64,000 nucleotides of DNA, taken from Methylobacterium pseudosasicola (GTDB lineage Bacteria; Pseudomonadota; Alphaproteobacteria; Rhizobiales; Beijerinckiaceae). Of the stretch, positions 23,807 to 35,393 are shown one piece after another (positions within the stretch are counted from its first letter, which is position 1; each line of letters opens with the position of its first letter). The DNA is taken from NCBI RefSeq assembly GCF_900114535.1, contig NZ_FOTK01000025.1, positions 43,819 through 107,818 of the forward strand. The letters run 5' to 3'. The position numbers and the translations under genes were made by a program. The notes under the pieces were generated by a model. That model saw only the letters and a list, made by a program, of their open reading frames with translations. It did not search any database and was not told the DNA's origin.

Positions 23807-24823
23807 ATGCGTTTCAGCCCACGCTGTTTCTACCTCGTCGCCCCCGGGCTCGGCGCCCTGGCCGGCCTGCTGTACGGATCGATCTTCCCGGTCGGTCCGC
23901 TGCTCGGCTCGGCGATCCGTGGCGCGATCATCGGCACGCCGATCCTGCTCTACGAGCGCCGGCTCCTGTGGCCGCGGATGCGCGAGCGGGTGCGCCAGAT
24001 GGCGACGCCGCTGTTCCTGCTCGCCACGGTGGTGCTCTACATTTTCTTGATCGTCATCGGCAACGCCGCCGCCAGCACGGTGCTCAACCGCCTGTTCCGC
24101 TTCATGTACAGCGAGCGGAACGCGATGCTGATGTCGCAATCCGGCCTGCTCTACGCCCTCGGCATCTCGGCGCTGACGGTGTTCGTGTTCCGGGTGCGGG
24201 ACCTGATCGGCCCGGGCGTCTTCGCCAACCTGCTGATCGGCCGCTACCATCGCCCGATCAGCGAGGAGCGCATCTTCCTGTTCCTCGACGTGACCGGCTC
24301 GACCCGCTTCGCCGACCGCCACGGCGACCGGGCGGCGCAGGCCTATCTCGGGCAGGTGTTCAACGCCCTGGCGCTGCCGGTCTCGCGCTCGCGCGGCGCG
24401 ATCGACGACTATATCGGCGATATGGCCCTGGTCACCTGGACGATCGAGCGGGGAGTCCGGGATGCGGCCTGCCTGCGCTGCGTCTTCGAATTCGCCGAAC
24501 GGCTCACCGCAGAGTCCGAAGCCTGGAGGCAGCGCTTCGGGCAAGTCCCGGAATTCCGCGCGGCCTTGCATTGCGGTCCGGTGGTGACGGCCGAGGTCGG
24601 ATTGGAGCGCCACAAGATCGCGTATTTCGGCGACGTCGTGAACACCACCGCCCGGCTCGAGAGCCTGTCCAAGAGCCTCGGTGTCCACGTCCTCGTCTCG
24701 GCGGATCTTCTGGACCGGATCGGCCCGCTGCCGCCCGACCTGGTGGCCGAGGATCTGGGATCCCATGCCCTGCGGGGCCGCGACGCCCCCTTGGCGGTGG
24801 CGGCGATCCGAAGACGACCCTAG
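23807..24823 (+). CDS. Membrane-bound class III adenylate/guanylate cyclase
   Basis: A 338-residue protein with four predicted helices in the first 145 residues and a class III cyclase catalytic domain after that. The metal-binding Asp residues are in FLFLDVTGSTRFADRHG and DDYIGDMALVTW. The transition-state residues are in FGDVVNTTARLESLSK (Asn and Arg both present). It therefore looks active. ATG 23807 is preferred over an in-frame GTG at 23786. It lies 41 bp after egtD and may belong to the same transcript. It converges on the amine oxidase gene, the two stop codons sharing one CTAG. Confidence 0.88.
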   Translation: MRFSPRCFYLVAPGLGALAGLLYGSIFPVGPLLGSAIRGAIIGTPILLYERRLLWPRMRERVRQMATPLFLLATVVLYIFLIVIGNAAASTVLNRLFRFMYSERNAMLMSQSGLLYALGISALTVFVFRVRDLIGPGVFANLLIGRYHRPISEERIFLFLDVTGSTRFADRHGDRAAQAYLGQVFNALALPVSRSRGAIDDYIGDMALVTWTIERGVRDAACLRCVFEFAERLTAESEAWRQRFGQVPEFRAALHCGPVVTAEVGLERHKIAYFGDVVNTTARLESLSKSLGVHVLVSADLLDRIGPLPPDLVAEDLGSHALRGRDAPLAVAAIRRRP

Positions 24824-26118
24824 GCGCCCAGCACCCTCAGCACGTCCCGGGCGGCACGCTCGCCGTCGAGGGTGGCGCCGCCCACCGTCATGGCGCCGCC
24901 GCCGGCCAAGGCTTCGCCGGCGAAGAACACCCGCTCGCCCACCGGGTCGCGCAAGCGATCCCGGGCCTCCGCGTGGCCGGGCGCGACGATCGCGTACGAG
25001 CCGCAGGCATGCGGATCGGTCCACCAGCCGGCGAGCCGCCCGGCCTGAACCGCGCCCTGCGCTTTCGATCCCAGGATCACGCCGAGCCGCTCGGTGGCAT
25101 GCGCGACGGCCGCGGGCTCGCCTGCGCGGCACAGATCGCGGGCCAAGTCGCCGCCGAGATTGGCCACCGCGAGGGGGCGGCCGAACGGGCCCATCTCGAA
25201 ATACAGGGTCGGGCCGCCGGTGATCACCGACACCGCGTCGCCCAGCGCCGCCGGATCGACTTGCGCCGGGTCGAGACGCAGGCCAATCTTGGTGTAGGCG
25301 CCCATGCTCAGGCCTGCGAGGGCCGCCTCAGCGGGATCGGGCAGGCGCGGCGTGAACCGGAGCGCGCCGGATTTCAGCACTCCCACGGGCACCGTGACGA
25401 TCACCGCTGCGGCGGCAAGGGTGCCGCCCCCGGTCTCGACCCGAACGGTCTTCTCGGACCAGTCGATCGCCCGCACCGGGCAGTTGAGGCGCACGGGAAC
25501 ATCGGAAAACCGCCGTGCCACGAGGTCGCCGTAGCCGTCGACCCAGAGGTCGGTCCCGGACCACAGCCGGTCGTAATCCACCGCCGAGACCCGCTCGGGA
25601 TCCTCGCCCAACGACAGTCGGCTCAATCCCGCCGTCGCCCGCTCGGCATTCGGGCCGCCGGCGCGGGCGGCCTCGGCCAGCGAGGTATCATCGCCCTTCG
25701 GGACGAGCAGCGCGTCGAGCCCCGAGAAGCCGGCGCGGCGACCGGCATTCTCGGCATCGGTGGCCGGCCTGCCATCGATCGTGAGCGTGCGGGCCCAGCC
25801 ACCGTCCTGGGCAAAGCGCACGCCAGCCGCCCGGGCGACCGGCGCCCAGGGGTTGCGCTCGGCCCAGTGAATGTATTCGGCGCCGGCGTCGAAGCGGCAA
25901 TCCGGCCCGAGCGCCCGGTCTGTGAAGGCGCGACCGCCGATCCGGTCCCGCGCCTCGACCAGCACGACATCCCGGCCGGCCGTCCGCAAGGCCGAGGCCG
26001 CCGCTAGCCCTGCCGCCCCGGCACCGACCACCACCACGGTCCCGTCGCGCGCCGCCACGCGGATCGCGGGGGCCGCCAGCAGGGCGGAAGCCAGGATCGT
26101 GCGTCGGGTCGGACTCAT
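24820..26118 (-). CDS. FAD-dependent amine oxidase, Tat-exported
   Basis: A 432-residue flavoprotein of the monoamine oxidase/NAD(P)-binding Rossmann family. It begins with PTRRTILASALLAAPAIRVAA, a twin-arginine-like signal. Then come the dinucleotide motif VVVVGAGAAGLAAASALRTAG, VEARDRIGGRAFT and the C-terminal FAD motif GERVFFAGEALAGGGAMTVGGATLDGERAA. It probably oxidises an amine or polyamine in the periplasm. The substrate is not evident. The stop overlaps the stop of the convergent cyclase gene by 4 bp. Confidence 0.85.
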   Translation of the reverse strand: MSPTRRTILASALLAAPAIRVAARDGTVVVVGAGAAGLAAASALRTAGRDVVLVEARDRIGGRAFTDRALGPDCRFDAGAEYIHWAERNPWAPVARAAGVRFAQDGGWARTLTIDGRPATDAENAGRRAGFSGLDALLVPKGDDTSLAEAARAGGPNAERATAGLSRLSLGEDPERVSAVDYDRLWSGTDLWVDGYGDLVARRFSDVPVRLNCPVRAIDWSEKTVRVETGGGTLAAAAVIVTVPVGVLKSGALRFTPRLPDPAEAALAGLSMGAYTKIGLRLDPAQVDPAALGDAVSVITGGPTLYFEMGPFGRPLAVANLGGDLARDLCRAGEPAAVAHATERLGVILGSKAQGAVQAGRLAGWWTDPHACGSYAIVAPGHAEARDRLRDPVGERVFFAGEALAGGGAMTVGGATLDGERAARDVLRVLGA

Positions 26119-26185
26119 GGCGTCCCCGCTCGGATTCTTTTTTCGATCGGGGCTCGCGCCGATCTCGGATCGGCTGCGCGTCGCG

Positions 26186-26470
26186 CTAGCCGCGCGCGCC
26201 CTGAGTGCCAGACCGCTTCTCCATCATGGTCTTGACCTGCATCAGCTGGTCCCAGACTTGGCCCGGCGAGGTCCCGAAGAAGTCGAAGCCGGCATTCACG
26301 CCGAGATAGATCCCGACGCAGATCAGCGGCACCAACACCCAGGCCAAGACCTCTTCGCCGCGGCGACGGCGCTGCCGACGGCGGCGGCGCTCCTCGCGCC
26401 GGGTCAGCTTCTGAGGCGGCGCAGGATGCGTGACGGGGGCGAGCGGCCCCTCGTGCAGATCGTCTGTCAT
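26186..26470 (-). CDS. Small single-pass membrane protein
   Basis: A 94-residue protein with a polar N terminus, a very basic stretch (TRREERRRRRQRRRRGEE, about residues 23-40), one transmembrane helix (VLAWVLVPLICVGIYLGVNAGFDFF, about 41-65) and a polar periplasmic tail. The positive-inside rule puts the N terminus in the cytoplasm. Function unknown. It lies downstream of clpA on the same strand with a 91-bp gap. Confidence 0.65.
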   Translation of the reverse strand: MTDDLHEGPLAPVTHPAPPQKLTRREERRRRRQRRRRGEEVLAWVLVPLICVGIYLGVNAGFDFFGTSPGQVWDQLMQVKTMMEKRSGTQGARG

Positions 26471-26561
26471 CAGGCGCCTCCTCGCCGCGGCGCGTTCACG
26501 TCGCGGCGGTCATAGACCGGCAGGGCGGAGTCCGGAAGCCTGCCGGTCGGGATGCGCGCCC

Positions 26562-29051
<2,490 letters not shown>

Positions 29052-29088
29052 AGCTGGCCTCTGTGTGGGTGCCTACCGCGAACGGCGC

Positions 29089-29490
29089 CTATTTCTTTTC
29101 CATAACGCACTGGAGAGGATGTTGGTGTTTGCGCGCGAAGTCCATGACCTGCGTCACCTTGGTCTCCGCCACCTCGTAGGTGAAGACCCCACACTCGCCG
29201 ACCCCGTTCTGATGCACGTGCATCATGATGTGGTAGGCGTCCTCATGGCTCTTGTTGAAGAAGCGTTCGACGACCAGCACGACGAATTCCATCGGCGTAT
29301 AGTCATCGTTCAGAAGGAGTACCCGGTAGAGGCTCGGCTTCTTGGTCTTCGGCTTGGTGCGGGTGATGATCGCGGTGTTGGACCGGTCGTCGCCGCCCGG
29401 GGCGCGCGAACCGGAGGCCGTGATCGCGAGCCGCGCCGGCCGATGAAGCGTCGTCGATATCGCGGTGCCCTGCAGGGGGACCTGTGTCAT
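29089..29490 (-). CDS. clpS: ClpS adaptor protein
   Basis: A 133-residue protein, chosen from the ATG at 29490 (TQVPLQG). The last 90 residues match ClpS: YRVLLLNDDYTPMEFVVLVVERFF, HIMMHVHQNGVGECGVFTYEVAETKV. The NDDYTPMEFV pocket recognises N-terminal bulky residues and delivers such proteins to ClpA. The N-terminal 45 residues are extended and charged. The frame is open far upstream, but that part has the composition of repeat DNA and was excluded. Confidence 0.95.
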   Translation of the reverse strand: MTQVPLQGTAISTTLHRPARLAITASGSRAPGGDDRSNTAIITRTKPKTKKPSLYRVLLLNDDYTPMEFVVLVVERFFNKSHEDAYHIMMHVHQNGVGECGVFTYEVAETKVTQVMDFARKHQHPLQCVMEKK

Positions 29491-30327
29491 GTGCGTCGAA
29501 CCGATCCCTCGATTGGAGCGGGCGTCGCCGGCCCCCAATACCGATCCTGTTATGACCCTGCCGGGAGCGGCGTCTGGGTCAACGGACATTAATCTACAGA
29601 CCGTGAGGCCACTTCGCCAGACGCCTGCGCGCACTTGTCCGCCCCGCAAAGCTTGCGCCAGGCGCATCGCCGCCGTGCCGCTCACGCCGCCGGGCGGAGG
29701 GCAGGGCGATGGGCTCGCCTCACCTGAGGGGCTACGGGCCTCGCGCATCTCACGACTCGGCCAGGATGGCGGTGGCCGGCTCCAGGCACTTCTCACTCCC
29801 CCCTTTGCGGGGGAGGGTGGCCCCCGAAGGGGGTCGGGAGAGGAGAGTGACGCTTCCGGAAAGCGCGCGACGGGCGCGAGACCCGCGACCGTCGCGCTGC
29901 CCCTCTCCCGACCCGGCCTGACGGCCGGCCCACCCTCCCCCGCAGAGGGGGGAGGGAAGGGGTGCCTCATCTCTGGACCGGATATCCCGTCGAGCCGCAA
30001 AAAACCCGCCCGACGACATGTGGATTGCGTGGGCCGCGGGGCGGGCGGGGGATCGCTGCATAGCCGGCCTCCTTGGCGCTGCCGGGCCGGCCTGACGCGA
30101 CCGACACGGATGGCGAAACCGGGTTTTTCCAGAGATTGTGCGCCGCCTCCGCCATCGTCAAGCAGCGCCCGGACCGGCAAGATTTGGAACGCGCAGGGTT
30201 CGCATTAACGGGCCTGTAACTGCACCCGCCTAATTCTCAAACGATGCAGCGAGGCCACGCGATCAGCGCAGGCCTGCACCAGAAAGACGACCGGCACAGA
30301 GCCGGTCCCGCGAGGCAATCAGGCGTG
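29491..30327. other. Long gene-free region between divergent clpS and carboxypeptidase genes
   Basis: About 840 bp without a supported gene. The middle is taken up by the large inverted repeat at 29796-29954. The open frames in it are products of GC-rich repeat sequence. Promoters for clpS (leftward) and the SPOR-domain carboxypeptidase (rightward) must lie at its ends. Confidence 0.55.
29796..29954. repeat. Large GC-rich inverted repeat, family A copy 1
   Basis: The left arm 29796-29843 (CTCCCCCCTTTGCGGGGGAG..., ending TCGGGAGAGG) is nearly the reverse complement of the right arm 29900-29954. Each arm contains its own smaller hairpin (GCCCCCGAAGGGGG in the left arm, GGCCTGACGGCC in the right). 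A second element with the same architecture lies at 43361-43467. It probably belongs to a dispersed non-coding palindromic family of this genome. Confidence 0.75.
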
Positions 30328-31809
30328 ATGCGTAGCGTTGTAGGCCGCCCCCGGACGATTCCCGCGCTGCCGGCCGCCCTGGCGGCTGCCGCGGTCCTGA
30401 CCGCCCTGGCCGCCCCGGCCGAGGCCCGGCGGGGCCGGCATCACCACCACGCGTCGGGCGGCGGCTACAACCCGCCCTACGCCGCCATGGTGGTGGACGT
30501 GAAGAGCGGGAAGACGCTGCACGCGGTCAACGAGGACGCCCTGCGCCACCCGGCCTCGATCACCAAGGTCATGACGCTCTACATGCTGTTCGAGCAGATG
30601 GAGCGCGGCAAGTTCGCCCTCGATTCCGACCTGACCATCTCGGCCCACGCCGCCGCCCAGGCGCCGTCGAAGCTCGGGCTGCGTCCGGGCCAGACCATCA
30701 CGGTCGAGGACGCGATCAAGGCGATCGTCACCAAGTCGGCCAACGACGTGGCCTGTGCGATCGGCGAGAACATCGCCGGCTCCGAGGAGCGCTTCGCCCA
30801 GATGATGACCGCCAAGGCGCACGCGCTGGGCATGAGCCGGACCCGCTACGCCAACGCCTCGGGCCTGCCGGACCCCGACCAGCTCACCACCGCCCGGGAC
30901 CTGACCGTGCTGGCCCGCGCCATCCAGGACCGGTTCCCGCACTATTACCGCTACTTCCAGACCCGCTCCTTCGCGTTCCGCGGCCGGGTGATCGGCAACC
31001 ACAACCACCTGCTCGGCAACGTTCAGGGCGTGGACGGGATCAAGACCGGCTACACCCGCGACTCGGGCTTCAACCTGATGACAGCGGCGAAATCCGAGGG
31101 CCGCCAGATCGTGGCGATCGTGCTCGGCGGCAAGTCGGGCGGCAGCCGCGACCGGATCATGGCCGACCTCGTCCGCTCCAGCCTGCCCCGGGCCTATGCT
31201 GGCGTCCGCCAGGCGCCGCCGGTCACAGAGGTCGCCGAGCGCGCCCGGCCGGCGGTCGTGGCGGACGCGGTCTCGCGCACCCGCACACAGGTCGCCTCGG
31301 CCGACGACGAGGATGTCGAGACCACCGGCACCACCGGCGAGCCCCTGGACATCACGCCCTCCCGGGCGACCACGACCCCGGGCGGCACCTGGAAGCCGGG
31401 TCCGCAGGGTGTTTCGCCAGCCCTGCCGAAGGCGGCCCAGGCCTATGCCGGCACCAGCAGCGCCCAGGCGCCGTTCCCGGGCGCGTCCAAGACCATCGCC
31501 CGGATGGCCTCCGCGGAGCGCGACGAGCCGCCCAAGGCGATCACCGGGACCCGCGTCGTCCCCACCGCCTGGGTGATCCAGCTCGGCGCCATGGACGACG
31601 AGGCCAAGGCCCGCTCGATGCTGTCCGAGGCCCGCGCCAAGGCCGGCGGCAGCCTGTCGAAGGCGGCGCCCTACACGGTCAAGGTCGAGCATGGCGGGAC
31701 CACGCTCTACCGCGCCCGCTTCTCGGGTTTTTCCGAGCAGGACGCGGCGCAGGATGCCTGCACCACCCTGAAGCGCAGCGGCTTCAGCTGCTTCGCAACC
31801 CGCAGCTGA
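30328..31809 (+). CDS. D-alanyl-D-alanine carboxypeptidase with SPOR domain
   Basis: A 493-residue penicillin-binding protein (S11 family) trimming peptidoglycan stem peptides. It has a signal peptide (core LPAALAAAAVLTALAA) and the active-site tetrad Ser77-x-x-Lys80 (SITK). SAN is at 137-139 and KTG at 239-241. After the catalytic domain comes a long Ala/Pro/Thr-rich linker, then a C-terminal SPOR-like domain (about 418-492, WVIQLGAMDDEAKARSML), which binds denuded glycan at division sites. ATG 30328 is preferred over 30244 because it opens the signal peptide. Confidence 0.9.
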   Translation: MRSVVGRPRTIPALPAALAAAAVLTALAAPAEARRGRHHHHASGGGYNPPYAAMVVDVKSGKTLHAVNEDALRHPASITKVMTLYMLFEQMERGKFALDSDLTISAHAAAQAPSKLGLRPGQTITVEDAIKAIVTKSANDVACAIGENIAGSEERFAQMMTAKAHALGMSRTRYANASGLPDPDQLTTARDLTVLARAIQDRFPHYYRYFQTRSFAFRGRVIGNHNHLLGNVQGVDGIKTGYTRDSGFNLMTAAKSEGRQIVAIVLGGKSGGSRDRIMADLVRSSLPRAYAGVRQAPPVTEVAERARPAVVADAVSRTRTQVASADDEDVETTGTTGEPLDITPSRATTTPGGTWKPGPQGVSPALPKAAQAYAGTSSAQAPFPGASKTIARMASAERDEPPKAITGTRVVPTAWVIQLGAMDDEAKARSMLSEARAKAGGSLSKAAPYTVKVEHGGTTLYRARFSGFSEQDAAQDACTTLKRSGFSCFATRS

Positions 31810-31825
31810 ACGGCCACAACAACCA

Positions 31826-31850
31826 CCGGCGCGCCCACAGGGTGCGCCGG
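31826..31850 (+). terminator. Hairpin downstream of the carboxypeptidase gene
   Basis: CCGGCGCGCC and GGTGCGCCGG form a 10-bp stem with one mismatch, 16 bp after the stop codon. No T tract follows, so termination is only suggested by position. Confidence 0.35.
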
Positions 31851-31919
31851 CACGGCGGAGCCGCGGCTGTGTTTGCCCGCGGCTGCGAATCAGTAAGTAT
31901 CTGACAACGCGCGTGGAGT

Positions 31920-32666
31920 TCAGCGATGTCGGTTCAAAAGCCTGTCTCGGGCCGCGTTGACCTGCGCCGCCCGCTCGGCACTTCCGCCCTGGTCGGGGTG
32001 GGTGAGCTTCATCAGCGACCTGTGGGCCGTCCGGACCTGCTCAGCGGACGCCCCGCGCTGAAGCCCCAGGATCTGGTACGCCTCCTCCTGCGTCATCGAC
32101 CCTGGATACGCCGGGCGTCCCGGCCGCGGGTCTCGATCGCGCTGAGCGTCTACACGCCAGCCGGGCGCCCGGCGGTCGAGATACGGCTCTAGGAGCGCCG
32201 CACCCTCGGGATCGGTCTGGCGGCAGGCGGCGAGCAGCTCGGCCACCTCGGCGTCCGACAGGGCGTCGAGCCAGGCCCCGGCCCTGGGTCCGGCGATCAC
32301 CCGGCCCTCGCTGAGGCTGCCGTCCGAGCGCCGGCGGATCTCGATCAGCGCCGTCCGGTGCCGGCGCCCGCGATCGACCCAGGGCTTGAGGATCGGGGTG
32401 AGCCGGGCGGTCATCGCGGCCTGCCCCTCGATCATCCAGATGCCGCCGAGGCCGAGCAGGGCCGCCAGCACGAAGTTGCCGTGCAGCAGCAGGAACCCGG
32501 CCGCCCCGAGGGCGAGGACGCCGCCGATTTTTTCGGGCCGGATCGCGCCCACCATAGCGGTCACGCTCTTGCCGAAGGCGCGCCCGAGCCGGCCGCCGAG
32601 GCCGTCGCCGTTCTTCGAAAGCCACCAGAGCGTCAGACAGGCCAGAAGGGCCGCAAACAGCACCAT
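31920..32666 (-). CDS. Membrane-anchored J-domain protein
   Basis: A 248-residue protein with an N-terminal hydrophobic helix (VLFAALLACLTLWWL), a further hydrophobic region (about 48-80) and a C-terminal J domain (about 191-248). The J domain starts TQEEAYQILGLQRGASAEQV and has HPD at residues 223-225, the motif that stimulates DnaK-type ATPases. Placing the J domain last, after membrane segments, resembles Pam18/TIM14-like and DjlA-like arrangements. It is the last gene of a three-gene cluster with an HtrA-type protease and a small secreted protein. Confidence 0.82.
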   Translation of the reverse strand: MVLFAALLACLTLWWLSKNGDGLGGRLGRAFGKSVTAMVGAIRPEKIGGVLALGAAGFLLLHGNFVLAALLGLGGIWMIEGQAAMTARLTPILKPWVDRGRRHRTALIEIRRRSDGSLSEGRVIAGPRAGAWLDALSDAEVAELLAACRQTDPEGAALLEPYLDRRAPGWRVDAQRDRDPRPGRPAYPGSMTQEEAYQILGLQRGASAEQVRTAHRSLMKLTHPDQGGSAERAAQVNAARDRLLNRHR

Positions 32667-32669
32667 CGC

Positions 32670-32917
32670 TCAGCGCCGCGCACCGAATTCGGCGCCGGCG
32701 CGGCCGCCGATCTGCACCGTGGTGCCGTCGCCGAGATCGTAGAAGCCGCGCCGCTGCGGCGTCGCCGGCTTCTGCGCCGGGCCATCGCATCCCGGGTGCG
32801 GCGGCAGGCGCACGCCCTCCGGCAGGTCCTCCGGGCAGAGGCGCGAGCGCACCGGCTGCTCGGCGGCTGCGGCGGCGGCAGCGATCAGCAACGTGAGAGC
32901 GAGGATCGACAGGCGCG

Positions 32918-32921
<4 letters not shown>
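32670..32921 (-). CDS. Small secreted protein between protease and J-domain genes
   Basis: An 83-residue protein from GTG 32921, overlapping the protease stop as GTGA. The signal peptide core is LSILALTLLIAAAAAAA, followed by a short mature chain with two Cys (RLCPEDLPEG and HPGCDG), probably disulfide-bonded. It ends GTTVQIGGRAGAEFGARR. The next gene starts 4 bp after its stop. The tight spacing suggests a shared envelope task with its neighbours. Function unknown. Confidence 0.68.
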
Positions 32922-34048
<1,127 letters not shown>

Positions 34049-34454
34049 GGGTCTGTCTCCAACCAGGGCCCGGAGGCGGGCGCGAGCCTTAAGTGCGCGT
34101 TCAGGATCGGGGCGTCAACACAGACGGAGCGCCGTCGCCGATAGGCCCAAGACGTGTCCTGGCGCACGTCGGCAGCGGGCGCAAACTGGCTAACGGAATG
34201 GTCATCTATCGATGGCCACAATTCTCGCAAGTTCACGGCGGATCAGAGGCGACCGGTTTGGACATGGAACACGGCATCGCACCTTATCCTACGGACTAGG
34301 ACTTAATGCTGGTGCCTGAAATGCCCAAATTGATCGCAAAGCTGCCGCAGAGATGCTTGCATTGACGCTCAGCCTTTCAGTCCCCGCAGCAGGCCGGCAC
34401 GTCCGGGCTGCGGGACTCTGAACGGTCCCAAACGGTTCGGAAGGACAAGACATC
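34049..34454. other. Gene-free stretch between divergent genes
   Basis: About 400 bp between the HtrA-type gene (leftward) and the short conserved gene at 34455. GC falls in the middle part. No supported frame, repeat or RNA was seen. It probably holds both promoters. Confidence 0.45.
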
Positions 34455-34670
34455 ATGGAAACCGAAGCTCTCGAACGCCCGGCCGATCTGACGATCTGGC
34501 GCACGGCCCCGGCGAGCACCCCGCTGGCCCAGCCCGAGCGGTACGGCACCCTGCGCGAGGCGATCGCCGCCGCCGCCGGCGCCCTGACCGATCCGGCCAA
34601 GCAGCCCTGGATCATCACCGAGGAGGGCGAGATCCTCTCCCCGAACTGGATCCGCACCTATCTGAACTGA
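34455..34670 (+). CDS. Short conserved hypothetical protein, 71 residues
   Basis: Starts at ATG 34455 with GGAAGGAC about 8 bp upstream. The protein reads TEALERPADLTIWRTAP, then an Ala-rich helix LREAIAAAAGAL, then PWIITEEGEILSPNWIRTYLN. It has no signal peptide or membrane segment. The compact, balanced composition suggests a folded soluble protein. I recognise the type (short Hyphomicrobiales hypothetical) but no function. Confidence 0.65.
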   Translation: METEALERPADLTIWRTAPASTPLAQPERYGTLREAIAAAAGALTDPAKQPWIITEEGEILSPNWIRTYLN

Positions 34671-34910
34671 GCGGTTTCGGCGGGATCCGAAGTGGCTGTG
34701 CGGAAACAGGATCGACCTGCGGAGATCCTCGTCACGCAGAGCCCCGCCCATCGGTAATACCGGGAGTCGTGATCGATTGGTTTCGCCACGTGGATCGCAT
34801 CCGGACGATGCGGTCGACTGACGATGCGCGGAGGCCGTTCGTATGTTACACGAGCGGAGCCTGAAGTTTCGCTTCGGGCAAGCCTCTTCTCAACCGCGCG
34901 AGCCGCGTCC

Positions 34911-35330
34911 GTGACCGCCGTTGCTTTCGACACCTTGCGGTTCGTCCGCACGCTCCGCGACAAGGCCAAGATGTCCTCGGAACAGGCCGAGGGCTTGGCC
35001 GATGCCATCGCCGAGGCGATCCAGAACGATCTGGCGACCAAGACCGACATCGCCGCGGTCCGGACGGACATCGAGGCGCTGCGGCTAACCACGAAATCGG
35101 ACATCGAGACCTTGCGGCTGGCCACCAAGACCGACATTGCCGCGGTCCGGACGGATATCGAGGCGCTGCGGCTTTCCACGAAGTCCGACATCGAGACCTT
35201 GCGGCTGGCCACCAAGGCCGACCTCGCCGAGACGAAGGCTGAGATCATCAAATGGATGATCAGCTCCATCGGGTTCCAGGCGCTCGTGATCGTCGGGGGC
35301 GTCGTGGCCCTGGCGCGGGGCTTTCACTGA
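34911..35330 (+). CDS. DUF1640-type coiled-coil membrane protein
   Basis: A 139-residue protein from GTG 34911 (TAVAFDTLRFVRTLRDKAKMSSEQAEGLADAI). A long coiled coil is built largely of two tandem 29-residue units (TKTDIAAVRTDIEALRL...SDIETLRLA), ending in a C-terminal membrane helix (about 118-135, ISSIGFQALVIVGGVVALA). The layout matches DUF1640/CCDC90-like proteins, whose bacterial function is unclear. The DNA repeat is nearly identical, pointing to recent duplication. Confidence 0.75.
   Translation: MTAVAFDTLRFVRTLRDKAKMSSEQAEGLADAIAEAIQNDLATKTDIAAVRTDIEALRLTTKSDIETLRLATKTDIAAVRTDIEALRLSTKSDIETLRLATKADLAETKAEIIKWMISSIGFQALVIVGGVVALARGFH
35037..35210 (+). repeat. Two tandem 87-bp units inside the coiled-coil gene
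   Basis: Copies at 35037-35123 and 35124-35210 differ at only a few positions. The period of 87 bp equals 29 codons, so copy number could change without breaking the frame. Confidence 0.85.
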
Positions 35331-35393
35331 GCGGAGCCACACGCGGCTCCGGAACAGCGGGGATACCGGGGATCGTGGTCGGTACCTCGCCTG

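Noticed and set aside
29491..30180. N-terminal extension of ClpS by more than 200 residues
   Set aside because: The extension is translated inverted-repeat DNA. Family length and composition support the start at 29490.
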